Source: Sequoia sempervirens (taxonomy: Eukaryota > Streptophyta > Pinopsida > Cupressales > Cupressaceae). Taken from it: a stretch of DNA of 64,000 nucleotides. The position numbers and the translations under genes were made by a program. Location: the NCBI GenBank assembly GCA_007258455.2, contig VDFB02252616.1, forward strand, positions 124,479,760 through 124,543,759, given 5' to 3'. The notes under the pieces are model-generated. The model saw nothing but the letters and a program-made list of their open reading frames with translations. It made no database searches and was not told the DNA's origin. Shown here piece after piece: positions 1-11,979 of the stretch (within the stretch, counting starts at the first letter, position 1; every line of letters starts with the position of its first letter).

Positions 1-2631
1 GACCTTCTACATCATTTCCAAGCCTCTGCAAGCTTTATTTATTGATTACCCATGACTATAGCATCACTTTGTGTAGGAAAATCCTCTATTTTCTAGTGTA
101 GCAGCAACTCCACCATGGTATTCTTGCTTTTCCCTTCACTTACAATCATCAAAACATGCAAAAAATCCTAAAATTAACCTACTCCACCAATTTACTTGAC
201 CTACATTGGTGGAGTAGTGAAGAAAAACCCTATTGGACTCTCAAACTTGCTTCTAAAAGGAATTTATCGGGCACTGAAAACTGCCTCTTATTCTTTTCTT
301 TCCTAAAACTAACCAAGTCCAACTCTTGAAATTGGAAACTAACTCCTCTTTACATTTATTCACACTATAATTTAACTTTGGTATTCCTAAATTACCAACA
401 CAAGAAAACAAAACAATGGAGTAATGTTGCAAACTCAAAAATAGGGAATTTTTGTTTCAAAATCTAATTACAAGAACACAAACTTCTGGTTTTTCTCGCC
501 TTTACATTCCTTTTAAAGATATTTCATTTTCCATAACTATCTTTCAATTGGTTGAAAATACCCCTTTTAACCCTTAATATGCCCGATTTCCTTGTTTTTG
601 TCAATTTAACAACTTTTAACAATATTACATTATTGCATTGTTTGCATTTTCCCACTTTGACCACCTAGAACTTACCCATAACCTTAAATACATTCAATAA
701 GACCTCATATGACCTTTAACATGCTTTACATAATTTTTCCATGACCTTTTGTGATTGACTCAATACAAATTTGAACACTCATCCCTTTTGTAAAATTGAA
801 AAGTATTTGATGACCTAGGTGCTCCTGCACCAGCATCTGACCCAATTGAATCAGGAGAAGGTCAAATTGAATAAGAAACTAAAAATTATTTCTCTTTTCA
901 TCAAAAATCACATTGTTTCATTTACAAACCACAAGCCAACAACAAGCCAACTTATTTCAATACTTCTTATCATCCTCAAGCTTCAAACATCTTATTTATC
1001 AACAAAAATGACTGATCTATGCACAAGAAACCTAATTAGAGTCACTAAACAATCCACTCTTTCATCACTCACCAAGGAACCCTTCCACTCAATTTTCTTT
1101 ACCTAGGAAAAATAACCAAAAACCAATCTTTCATGTTACAACCTATATCCATTAGATCCTAACACACCTTTGTCATCACCAATTTATTTGAATTCAAAGC
1201 AAAAACCTGATAAAGAGCTCTGAATATTTCAATTCCTTAAACAACTCACCAAATTTTCACTTTTACCAACTAGTTCCTCAAGACCAAGATACTACAATCA
1301 ACCATTTACACCTTAATCATTTCATCTAACTTCCAATACATTACTCACATCATGTTTATTGACTAAGCTTATTCTATGCACAAATCAAGCCCTACAAAGG
1401 AGGGTTTATTGCATAAGGTACTTACAAACCTTAAATACTCCTACCACCACCAAAAACACCATGGAAATAGCCTGCATAAGCTTTAGAAATGATGTAGAGT
1501 GGCAGGGAAGGAAAACTCACAATCACAAATGGCAAATTCACTCCATTGAATGCTTCTCTCAAATACTCTTATAACAAACACCCATCACTATGGTGAATTA
1601 GACCTCACTCTCTCTTAAGGCATGTAGCCCTTGCAGATAGTCAAAATAAAAAACACAAGAAAGACTATTAAGACACAAAACCTATGGATTTAGACCCTTA
1701 AGATGGACCCCTACAAGGTTCCAAAACCCTTCCTCTTGACTGTCAAAACATCACTCACAATGGCCCTTTCTATCGCTGCTCTAAAAGGCCTAATTCACAT
1801 ACCTACACCTTGGTCTTAAATATCTAGGCTCTCCCCTTCACCCCAAAGTGAAAATTTAGACTCCTATAGGTTCTCCACACCTGTTTCCACCATTCCTAAG
1901 TGCCTTTTAAATAGATTCTTCAAAATCAAGCAAAAACTCATTCTTTTTCTTGTCAATTATGCTTGCCACATAGAGATGTCAAGCCAAAATTCATGCACAA
2001 CTTCCAACAATGAGGCTTTCATTCTCCAAAACATTGAGGACATGATATTACAGCCTTATATCTTCCATCCCACCGAGATTTAGCAATTTTACAACATGGG
2101 AATGGAAGAAATATACATTTTTCACCCAAAACCCTGATTTTAAGGGTTTTTAGACCACCTGATAGAGAAATTGGAATATTACCCTTGATACTCAATGAAA
2201 TTTCACCACTCCAACACCAAAGGAAAGCTTATTCAATTACCTATCCAACCATTATGGGCATGGAGCATGAAAGTGAACGTACAGTCTGTACCAAGTACAT
2301 AATCAACAAATTCTTTAGAAAAACACATGAAAACCAACAAACTTCTTATTGAAACTTCTTCAAAACATCAACATCAACCTTGCCTCGACCAAGAAAGGAA
2401 TATTTGAAGTCTTACAAACTCCCTCCAGCTTCTTGCAACTGTCTTTTGAAAAGAGAGATGTTGGAAAACAACTAATCTCATGCTTTGACTTCTAATTGCC
2501 TAGTTAAGGCAATGTGAGCAACTTTTGCCAACTTGACCACAAAGAGCCTTCCAAAATGTGTCAAAGGCATTTAAAACCTTGTAAAAAAGTAAGGTGACTC
2601 CCCTTAGGTGTCTAGATACAGCAAGGCATCA
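1..2631 (-). repeat. Probable long 3' LTR/3' non-coding part of the chromovirus
   Basis: No coding sequence is visible in this 2.6-kb AT-rich stretch. It lies directly downstream (minus strand) of the chromodomain end of the gypsy element at 2790-5965, where the 3' LTR should be. Read on the minus strand, a purine-rich tract (complement of about 2632-2648) is followed by TGATGCC starting at 2631, which fits a polypurine tract followed by an LTR start. The far end of the LTR is not seen, so it may run past the window edge. A partner LTR is absent because the element is truncated near 5965. The assignment is inferred from position and the PPT-like border, not from a matching repeat. Confidence 0.3.
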
Positions 2632-2873
2632 TTTTTCCTTATTTTTCCAAGATGCACTAAACTTACAAAGGAGGATGGAGACCTTGTTGTACAAAGAAGT
2701 TGGTCACCAAGACCTACTACAAAACATTGAAATGGTTCATAAGACCTTATTCCATCCATAAAACAAGAAACAAAACATGAAAAATTATTCTAGGTCCCTT
2801 AGACCCATGGGTTCTCCTACACCATACTCCCAAGCAAGAAAAAGATCTCAAGTCATTTTTGAGATCAGGTCTT

Positions 2874-3155
2874 CTATAGTAGTTCCATGCTGTTTAATAT
2901 CATTTTTTGACATCCATGTTGCATCCTCTTTAGGTAGACCTTTCCATTTGACCAAGTATTCTTGTAAACCTTCCTTCTAGTCTTCTTTGTCTCCTTTGTG
3001 TCTAGGATGTATTCAAGAGTCATAGGTTGGTTGGGGGGTAGTTCCTTCATCCAATCTTCATCCTCCATTGTTGTTGTACTTGCTCCATCACCTGCATTCA
3101 CAAAAGCTTTGATGGGATACAAGTCTGAAATGTTGAAGATAGGAGAGATTGCCAC
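2874..3155 (-). pseudogene. Chromodomain at the integrase C-terminus of a chromovirus
   Basis: The minus-strand translation carries the start of a chromodomain (EYILDTKE, then basic KTRRKVYK). After a one-base frameshift near 2975 it continues in another frame as EYLVKWKGLPKEDATW, the conserved core with aromatic cage residues. A chromodomain fused to integrase defines the chromoviruses (Ty3/gypsy) and directs integration to marked chromatin. The frameshift makes this copy non-functional. The order RT, RNase H, integrase, chromodomain along the minus strand agrees with this. Lineage within chromoviruses (for example Tekay or Reina) was not resolved. Confidence 0.75.
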
Positions 3156-3185
3156 CCTAGGAGGTAGCTCTATTTCATAAGCACT

Positions 3186-4183
3186 TTAGCCAAGCTTGTG
3201 GACCACCTTCCAAGGTCCTATCTTCTTCATCATTAGTTTGGTATAATTTCCTTTTGGAAGTCTCTCCTTCTTCAGGTGTGCCATCACCAAGTCTCCAACC
3301 TTGAATTGGAAATTCCTCTTCTTTAAATATGTCTTTTCCTTATACTTCTCAACATTCTTTTGAAGGGTTTCCTTCACTTGCTGATCAATATCCCTAATTG
3401 TAACAGAAAATTCCTCACCTTGAGCACTTCTCTTAGCAAATCCTTGTAGATATCTTAGTTCATAGACCCCTATAAGGTGCATTCCATAGACTACTTCAAA
3501 ACGGCTTCTACCAATGCTCCTATTTATGGAGTCATTATATGTAAATTTAGCCTAAGGTAAAATCATATCCCAAGCTTGTCTATGCTCCTTGGTAAGGAAT
3601 CTTAAGAGGTTTTCCAATGATCTATACACCACTTTAGTTTTTCCATCCATTTTTGGATGGTATGCTGAACTAAAGGATATATTTTTTCCTTGAGTTTCTT
3701 CCACAAGGTCCTCTAAAAGTGACCAATGAATTTAGAATCCCTATCAGAAACAATGCTTAAAGGTCATCCATGTATCCTAATAACCTCCTAAAAGAAGAGA
3801 CCTGCTATATGAGATGCATCATTGGTGCATTTGCAAGGAAGAAAATGTGCCATCTTACTTAATCTATCAACTACCACAAAGATACTATCAAAACCTCTTT
3901 GGGTTCTAGGCAACCACAAGACAAAATCCATACTTACACACTCCCAAGGCCTATTGTGAATGGGAAATGGCTGATTGATTCTTGCATTTGATGAAGTTCC
4001 ATTTTCCCTTTGACATATTGTGCAGCCTTCCACATACCTTCTCACATCCACTTGCAACTTTGGCCAATAGTAAAATCTCCTAACTTGTTCCAAGATCTTG
4101 TCAAGGCCAAAGTGACCTACAAAACACCCACTGTGTTTCTCCTTTATGATATTGTCCCTCATTAAGAATTTACACACACACAA
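3186..4183 (-). pseudogene. Ty3/gypsy integrase (decayed)
   Basis: Integrase joins element cDNA to host DNA. The N-terminal zinc-binding H2C2 domain is visible (GHFGLDKILEQV, YYWPKL, then CTICQ) at about 4000-4130. The catalytic core follows: first Asp in SMDFVLWLP and second Asp in VSDRDSKF near 3740. The third acidic residue is lost, because the expected GQTEVV reads GKTKVV near 3640, with Glu changed to Lys. Several frameshifts and stops interrupt the core. The C-terminal GPY-type module (FKVGDLVMAHLKKERLP, IGPWKVV) sits at 3186-3330. The downstream chromodomain confirms a chromovirus. Confidence 0.8.
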
Positions 4184-4257
4184 TTGGCTTCTTTGAAGAG
4201 AAAATGATTCTGCAATAAAAAAAAATTAGAGAATTCACCATGAAAATAATTCAAATG

Positions 4258-5965
4258 CTACTCACAAACATTGTATACCTCCTTGAAATCTGAATCTTCA
4301 TGATACATATCCTTCAATGCTTTAACCTCCATGCTTTGGAGTTGGATCTCTTGTACTACAAGTGCCCTTCTACTAAAACCATTTGCTGCCTTATTTTCTT
4401 GGCCCTTCTTATGCTTTATTGTGAAATTATAGGCTTGCAAAGACTCTATCCACTTCATGTGCCTATGACTGAGTTTGTCCTGTGCATTCAAAAAACTCAA
4501 GGCATGATTATCAGTATAAACAAAAAATTCTTTAGGTAAAAAGTAGTGCCTCCACTTTTTGAGGGCTTGGACCATAGCATAAAATTCCAAATCATAGGAA
4601 GAATACTTCCTCTTTTCTTCATTTAGCCTCTCACTGAAAAATGCAACCGATATGCCTTCTTCGCTCAAAACAACCCCTATTGCTTGATTGCTAGCATCAC
4701 ACTCAATGGTAAAAACTTTATCAAAATCAGGGTGCATAGGTATAGGCTATTGTGCTACTCTCATTTTTAGATATTCAAACCCTCTATCAGCCTCATTGGT
4801 CCAAGAAAACTTACCTTTGTTACCTCCTTTGATGGTGTCCAAGACTGGTGCACAAATTTGGCTAAAGTTCTTAATGAAATTTCTATAAAAGCTTGCAATT
4901 CCATGGAAGCTTCTCACATCTCCCATGGATTTTGGTGTTGGCCAAGTAAGAATAACATCCACCTTTGAAGGATCCATCTTCAAACTTCCCTTGGAGATGA
5001 CAAAACTAAGGTAGACTAGTTCTTCCTTAATGAATTCACACTTTTCCATGTTGATCAATAACTTCTCCTCTTGTAACCTCCTTAGTACCATGTGAGGTGC
5101 TTCAAATGTTCTTCTTTAGAACTGCTAAACACAAGTATGTCATCTAAATAAACTACAAAAAAATTTCCAATTAAAGGTCTCAATACCTCATTCATAAGGC
5201 GCATAAATGTACTAGGGGAATTTGATAACCCAAAAGGCATCACCAACCACTCATAGAGCCCTTCATTAGTCTTAAAAGTTGTCTTTGATTCATGCCCTTC
5301 TCTAATCCTTATCTAATGGTACCTGCTCTTTAGATCAATCTTGGAAAAGCAAGATGCTCCTAATAGACAATCCATGGGGTCTTCCATTCTTGGCATTAGG
5401 AACCTATATCTGATTGTGATCCTATTAATGGCTCTTGAATGAGTGCAAAGTCTCCAATTCCCATCCTTCCTTGGTTCTAGGATAGTAGGAACAACACATG
5501 GGTTCAAACTCTTCCTCACTAGCCCTTTATCCATCAAATCTTGCACTTGTCTTGCAATATCCTCATTTTGAGCAGGTGTCATCTTGTATGTAGCCTTATT
5601 GGGAAATGTAGCCCCTGGAATTAGATCAATATGGTGGATTATGTCCCTAATGGGAGGTAGGGAACTAGGTAATTCATTCACCATTATGTCCTTGTACCTT
5701 TCCAACAACTCTTGGACTTCTTTTGGTGTATCTTCCTTCTTCTTTGTGGGCAAATCTATTTCACTTTTTGGCGTCATAATCTGAAGAATCCTCTTCCTCC
5801 TCCTTCCTTCAAGGTCTTCATGAAATCCTTCTCACCCACCATCAAAACACTAGGACCATACTTTTCCTTGTCTTCTTCTAGGAGAGGTGAAAGGTTGTAA
5901 TTCTTCCTATCCTTCACAATGGAGTATGTGTTCTTCTCCCCATCATTCTTGGTCTTCTTATCAAA
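4258..5965 (-). pseudogene. Ty3/gypsy protease-RT linker, reverse transcriptase and RNase H (decayed)
   Basis: This is the polymerase part of the chromovirus. At the right end (about 5780-5965) lies the conserved linker between protease and RT (GRPWQ-like motif, then NTYSIVKDRKNYNL). RT follows with fingers/palm motifs (LVRKSLNPCVVPTI, then KDGNWRLCTHSRAINRIT). The catalytic YLDDILVF is readable near 5120-5160. RNase H is readable at 4258-4737 (FTIECDASNQAIGVVLSEEG, YTDNHALSFL). At least three frameshifts or stops break it. The sequence stops abruptly near 5965, so protease, gag and the 5' LTR are missing and the element is 5'-truncated. What removed them is not clear, since unrelated gene exons follow from 6105. 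Confidence 0.85.
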
Positions 5966-6104
5966 CTACCAAGGCCTACCAAAAATATATAGTTTAATAC
6001 TTGTACTCAAAATTTTGTTCATTAGATCTCATACATTATAAGTCATGACATGGATTGCTATTGTAACTTTTTTGTGATTGAATAATTTGTTGTTTTATTT
6101 TCAG

Positions 6105-6520
6105 ATGTTGGTTGTGGAGACACCTCCAAATGTTACAAGGGCAATGGATATCAATGTTTCATGCACTATACAATCCTCGATGGCTTTGATAGAGGAGGTA
6201 TGAGGAAAATAACTAAATTTACATTTACATTCGTTGTTATAGATGTTAGTTCTAGTGAAAAATTAAACCATTATTGATTCACAGTTTAATTCCTATTTGG
6301 ATGGTTTATATAGGGCTTGAGCATGCTTGAGCATTGGCATGCAAATATTTCCATCATGGAGAGTGATCATGAGATGGCCGTAAGTGATTATTTTGTTAAA
6401 TATATCATTTTTTATAATGTAATTTCTATATATTAATGTCTTTACTTCTTATTGTAACAATTAAAACTTCACCAGGAGCTAAACCGTAGGAGGAGCAATA
6501 GGAGCACTCCTCGAGCATAG
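6105..6520 (+). pseudogene. Three-exon 3' end of an unrecognised gene
   Basis: Three short open exons follow each other in phase 0 with canonical GT-AG borders: 6105-6197 (31 codons, starts MLVVETPPN), 6314-6379 (22 codons, starts GLSMLEHWH) and 6476-6520 (14 codons plus stop, ends NRSTPRA). Acceptors are polypyrimidine-rich (TTTTATTTTCAG) or AG-ended, and donors are GTATGAG and GTAAGTG. The downstream region looks like an AT-rich 3' UTR. Upstream exons are not seen; within 140 bp the decayed gypsy element begins, so this is probably the remnant of a host gene or a multi-exon transposon gene. I do not recognise the protein, and there is no diagnostic motif in 67 residues. Confidence 0.4.
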
Positions 6521-7391
6521 AAAAAATGAGTGACAGATTTATCACCATCAGATAGCCAAACAAAGGGAAATAATTTATTTCCAGAGCATGGAGAGAAATG
6601 AATTTTGATTCTAGAGCCCTTTGTTGTATGCCTAGACGTGGCAATTTTGTACATATCTTGTATTGGATATATTTGACATTGTATGCCTATATGGCATTCT
6701 CGTAAGCCTATATGGCTATTTTGTAACTATATTTTATACTTATATTGACATATATTGATGTATGCCAACATGGCTATTTGGTTAATACAAATATTTTTTA
6801 TTAATGGTGTCCATATTTGCTCTTTTTGACAATGTCAAAAGCATGGTTGCATATAGATTAGGCAAAAGACTTTTCCTTTTAGATTAGCAATGCATGGAAG
6901 TTTCAAAAAGTATCCTTGATATTACAAAAATATGTGTTTATACCATAGCAACAAAAATATTTTGGGGAAAAAATCAACAAACCAAAAGTATAAGATTTTT
7001 TGAAAAAATTGGGAAAAAGTCTAACAAAAATTGAAAAAAATCAGATTTAAAAAAAAAGGTAAAAAAAAGTAGAACAAGAGATAAAAACTTAAAAAAAAGA
7101 ATTAAAGGAATTTCCATACCATAGAGATATAGAGAGAAAATAAAATAAAGAGTTTAACTAATAAATTGTAAAATATAGATTTTTGTAGTTTATATTCATA
7201 TTGTTGATTACATGGCATTGCACATATTTCAAACTCAAAGCATTGCTTCACATTACATAACTAATAACTAGATGTTGATAGATGAAAAAATTTCAATTAC
7301 AATATAGTTTTTACAAAGTCAACCTAAGCAGTTATGCAATTACTTCACATTGCATAACTAATAACTAGGAGCAACTCCCAATTGCATTTTC
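6521..7391. other. Non-coding stretch, AT-rich
   Basis: No gene is visible. The first 300 bases follow the stop codon at 6518 and may be 3' UTR; they carry a short imperfect repeat of a 'gcctatatggc' phrase near 6688-6712. From about 6950 to 7150 the sequence is A-rich with runs of 6-9 A. Confidence 0.5.
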
Positions 7392-8810
7392 TTATCATGG
7401 CATTCTATGAAACCACATTTCTTTGTGATATTTTTTCAAAACAATTCACTGCCTTGTCTATACTACCACATTTTTGATACATGTATACCAAAGCATTTTG
7501 TCAAATAGTTCATTGCCTTGTTGCTATAGTTGAAATCCTAAAACAAGTGCTTTCAAACAAGCTATGGATGCTTGGAAAAAAATTATCAAAAGCATAATAG
7601 TAAGCAATATCATAGACAAGGCAGTGAACTCTTTGAAAAAATGACTCAAACAAATGAGGTCTCATGGTGATGGAATGCCATGACAATCAAACAAATGCGG
7701 TCTCATGGTGATGGAATGCCATGACAATCAAATGTTGATTGTCATGGCATTCCATCACCATGAGACCTCATTTGTTTGAGTCATTTTTTCAAAGAGTTCA
7801 CTGCCTTGTCTATGCTAACATATTTTTCATAAATGTCTATCAAAGAATTTTATCAAATAGTTCATTGCATTGTTGCTATGGCTAAAAGCCTAAAACAGGT
7901 GCTTTCAAACAAGCTATGGATTGTCATGGCATTCCATCACTATGAGACCACATTTATTTGAGGCATTTTTTCAAACAGTTCACTGCCTTGTCTATGCTAC
8001 CACATTTTTTATACATGTCTACCAAAGAATTTTATCAAATAGTTCACCTCCTTGCTGCTATGGCTAAAAGCCTAAAATAGATGCTTCCAAACAAGCTATG
8101 GATGCTTGGAAAAAATCTATCAAAGCATAATAATAAGCAATAGCATAGACAAGGCAACGAACTATTTGAATAAAAGCCTCAAAGAAATGTGGTCTCAATG
8201 GTGGTGGAATGCCATGAAAATCCATAGCAATTTTCTTGTCATGACATTCATCATGCCATTCCATCACCATGAGACCACATTTCTTTGAGGCATTTTTTCA
8301 AGCAGTTCAGCTTGTCTAATGCCACCATTTTTCATACATGTTTACCAAAGAATTTTATCAAACAGTTCACCTCCTTGTTGCTATGGCTAAAAGCATAAAA
8401 TAGGTGCTTCAAACAAGCTATGGATGCTTGGAAAAAATCTATCAAAGCATAATAATAAGCAATAGCATAGACAAGGCAACAAACTGTTTGAAAAAAAAGC
8501 CTCAAAGAAATGTGGTCTCAATGGTGGTGGAATGCCATGAAAATCCATAAAAATTTGCTTGTCATGGCTTTTTTCATGTCATTCCATCACCATGAAACCA
8601 CATTTCTTTGAGGCACTTTTTCAAACAGTTCACTACCTTCTCTATGCTACCACATTTTTCATACATGTCTACCAAAGCATTTTATCAAACAATTCACTGC
8701 CTTGCTGCTATGGCTAAAAGCCTAAAAAAATTACTTTCGAACAAGCTATAGATGCTTGCAAAAAATCTATCAAAGCATAATAGTAAGCAATGAGCTATGG
8801 TCTCATGGCT
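7392..8810. repeat. Tandem array of foldback (inverted-repeat) units, about 315-347 bp each
   Basis: Five copies of one unit begin near 7392, 7739, 7921, 8236 and 8559; the second is cut short (182 bp). Each full unit opens with a 'gtcatggcattccatcaccatgag' type arm followed by a phrase containing 'gaggcattttttcaaac'. It ends with the reverse complement of the same arm, so every unit can fold on itself, and the end of one unit can also pair with the start of the next. No protein is encoded. This looks like a foldback or MITE-derived satellite. Transposon termini were not identified. Confidence 0.75.
7611..7814. repeat. Perfect 80-bp inverted repeat with 44-bp spacer
   Basis: The left arm 7611-7690 is the exact reverse complement of the right arm 7735-7814 (80 of 80 by eye). 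The spacer 7691-7734 is mostly a second copy of the inner half of the left arm, a 41-bp direct repeat at 7650 and 7691 with one difference. The other units of the array have diverged arms, so this one is recent or kept identical by conversion. Confidence 0.85.
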
Positions 8811-9540
8811 TTTTTTCACGCGAAAATCAGTGTGATTTTATTCACATTTTTTTGCAAGTTATAAACACATTTTTTTTTCCAATTTTATTTTTTTCAATGA
8901 CATTCAAGTTTATGGTGGTTTTGTTGTTTATATGATGATATGTGATATTCGAATCCTAATTCATGCTTCTAGGTTGCATATATATATTACATGTTTTTTG
9001 TACCAATGAACCTAAAACGAGCTAAACCCCCCTCCATAAAATTTTGGCCAAACTGGTGAACTGAACCCCTGAACCTGAACCTCAAAACCTATTCCAACAC
9101 TCTTAATATTTCCTACAAAAACTTAATTGACCACCAAATTATGTTGCCCCTTGACTTTACCCACGCTTACTCCCTCAAACCTCTCTTTTTCATTCAAAGC
9201 CCCTATTTTCCCAACTAGGGCATGTCATTCCATAACATACTTTTGACCTCCCCTATCCTTGCAAACCTTTTGAACACATCAAACTCCATAATCTCACCCT
9301 ATTTCCAACCTATTGTAACTTATTTTCAAGCAACTTCTTTTCACCTCTTCTAGCCTTGCTTTTAAGGGGCCTCAATTTTGAATTTTCATATGGGGAAGTG
9401 TTAGTAATCTCTTCCAATGCCCTTACTAATGCTATTTTCTTATTCCTACTCCCTATCCTACTTACATCAGGCCCATATCACTGAGACATGGCATGAACAA
9501 TAGGTGGAATGGCCTATTTCAACATACTACACTCAAACCC
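8811..9540. other. No gene seen
   Basis: AT-rich sequence without a long open frame. Near 9050-9085 there is a short run of 'gaacc'-type repeats (GAACTGAACCCCTGAACCTGAACC). No element end or splice structure could be supported. Confidence 0.4.
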
Positions 9541-10286
9541 TTAAGGGATCGATCTAGTTGAACATAGCTCAGAGCGATTCTACATGTTTGGGTGAGAAAG
9601 AGGACTATGCCTAGTGTGAACATGTCTATTTGGACACGTTGGAACAATCTGTTTGGTCACACGAGTTGCAAAATGAAAGTTGCACCACTTTTCAACTTTC
9701 CACTGCTTCCATTTAACATTTTTTCCATCAACTGAAATCTGGACACCACGGGAAAACAACTCTGAGATAATGAAAACATAAAAATTTTATTGTAGAGGGG
9801 CCTAATGTGATCCCATTGGATCAAATGAGAATTTTCTAAGCATCACGGTGTTTGAGTAACCTCATGCTGAAGTTTGCAGCCATTTTTCCCTTTGGACCCT
9901 TAAGGGATCGATCCGGTTGAACGTAGCTCAGAGCAATCCCGCATGTTTGGGTGCAAAAGAGGACCATTCCAAGCATAAAAATGTCTACTCAGATATGTTG
10001 GAATAGTTCGTTTGGTCACATGAGTTGTAGAATGAAAGTTGCACCACTTTGCAACTTTCCATTGCTTCCATTTAACACTTTTTTCATCAACTGAAACTTG
10101 GACACCATGGGAAAACCACTCTAAAATAATAAAAAATAAGAGAGGTTATTGAAGAGGGGCCCAATGTGATCCCATCAAATTAGACAAGAAGTTTCTAAGC
10201 ATCATGGTGTCTAAGCAACCTCATGCTGAAGTTTTAAGCCATTTTTCCCTTTAGACCCTTAAGGGATCGATCTGGTTGAATGTAGC
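9541..10286. repeat. 359-bp tandem repeat, two full copies and a broken third
   Basis: The phrase 'ttaagggatcgatc' recurs at 9541, 9900 and 10259, exactly 359 bp apart each time. The intervening sequences match along their length with scattered substitutions. The third copy stops after 28 bp at 10286, where the Tat-like LTR begins, so the retrotransposon inserted into this array. The monomer holds no open frame. The rest of the third copy should lie beyond the 3' LTR, which is lost in the assembly gap. Confidence 0.85.
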
Positions 10287-11679
10287 TGTTAAAATAAATA
10301 TTTTAGCAGCTCCCTTCGGGTTTCTTTTGTATTGTGTGTATGCCGGCCTATGTATCATTGATTTTATTCGACTTTCCATCAAGTTTTGATCTGCCACTTT
10401 CTGTATCTTCTCTTCGCAACTTCGGGTAACGACTTCCCTTTTGGGTCCTAAGGAGTTGCGTTGGGCGCCCATGTGTCTCACTTGTGGAGGTTTTTATTTC
10501 TTCTTTCCTTAAAGTCTCTTTGGGTTGCAAAAGACTTCTGCAGGGCCATTATTTCTAAAGAATGTTAAAGGGTCCTACAACATGCTACGAGGCGGCAGAT
10601 CAAAAATCTTTCAATGCAGTAAGGAGGTGAGCAACTGCATGCAGCGAAACACTGCCACGCATCTTTCACAACTAGTTGATGCAGTTTTCCCTCCACTACA
10701 ACAAGGACCTCAGCCCATTGGACAAGTGTTGCATTTTCGCAATCTCTTGGCAGTAATGAGAAGTTTTTATTCGGGCAGCGACAGGCTACCATGTGCCTTA
10801 CAACTTATCCTTGAAGTGGGCGATAGGCTGGCTGAGGGAGATTATGCTATTGGGTGCCGCTTGTCATAGTCATTTGAAGCAATGGATGACACTTGTCACC
10901 TCGAGCCTGGATGGGACCACTGCCATCATTACGAAGGGCTTGCCTGTACCTGAATGACTAGATGTTGTGTTCTAACTCATTTTCGTTGTAATGGCATTGG
11001 GAATCTTCTGATTCTGGCATCATTGCAGGGGATTGTGGGATCTTTTCTCTTATAGCTCTCCAAAGCAGTGGGAGTTTTCTCTCTGGCTATATATACTCTC
11101 TCAGACAATGAGACAAGGGGTCGAAGAAACTTTAGAAAAAAGGATACTGGTTTTAGCAAGAGACACCAGACCTCTTTTACATGTTTATTTGCAAGAAACT
11201 TTTAGATTGTGCCAACTATTCAGCCTTTCTATTTTTCATGTTTTGATTAAACTATAAACTGTGCTTTATACTGTCTTAAGCATTTCATTTGAAAGAACTT
11301 TTATATATTGAATACAAGCTTGCTTATCTAAATCATGTCTAAATAACTCTTCTTAATAGTAAGGATGTATGCAATACTATTTTATGTCAGCAAATAAATT
11401 TTTTATGCTATAACTTTAAGTATTTGATATTTTGGAACGTAACAACGCCATTCAAGCCCCTAAATCTATGATTTATCATGCCCATCAACAAATTTTGGCG
11501 CATCGCCTTAGATTAGACTTTGCTTCATTATATCCATTTCATTTTCCCTTTCCAAAACCCATTATAGAAGAAGCTGACTTCTTTAAAATCTACAGGTCAC
11601 TTAGTTTGGCGCAAAGGGGTCCCCCTTGAACTAAGTTTCCCATAAGACACTGTTACCTTGTCATATTTTGGCGTCAACA
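10287..11679 (+). repeat. 5' LTR of the Tat-like element
   Basis: The left border is fixed by interruption of the 359-bp array and by the TG dinucleotide at 10287. The right border is less certain: the last CA before a 'tttttttggcatgctccgtggga' stretch that could be the primer-binding region gives 11679. A TATA box lies at 11087, leaving about 590 bp for R and U5. An open frame of 114 residues at 10525-10869 lies inside U3 but shows no recognisable domain. Confidence 0.5.
11087..11096 (+). promoter_or_regulatory. LTR TATA box
   Basis: CTATATATAC followed by CTCTCTCAGACA lies about 800 bp into the LTR, upstream of gag in the right orientation. This is the expected place for the retrotransposon promoter. 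No expression evidence is available. Confidence 0.5.
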
Positions 11680-11979
11680 GTTTGTTCTTTTTTTGGCATG
11701 CTCCGTGGGACCTGAACTAATGAAATTGCCTTGTAGGGGGGTGTATGAGCCATCGACCTATAACTAGATCCCAGAATATAAAAAACCCAGGTTTACTAGT
11801 ACCTCTGCTAGGGATAGTGCAAGACACAAATTAGTTAGTAACCGTTCTATTCCCACCGCCCTTTTCTCTCACCATGTTGTCAGCCGTGAACATGAACTAT
11901 GTAGCATGGGATCCTGGAAGTCCCCTAGTAGCCCCAGTAGCACCTACTGTTTAGGGTGCTATCCTGGTTTTGGCCCTGA

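Noticed and set aside
10525..10869. 114-codon open frame in the Tat-like LTR
   Set aside because: It lies wholly in U3, starts at a non-ATG codon and has no motif; more likely a chance frame in GC-richer LTR sequence.
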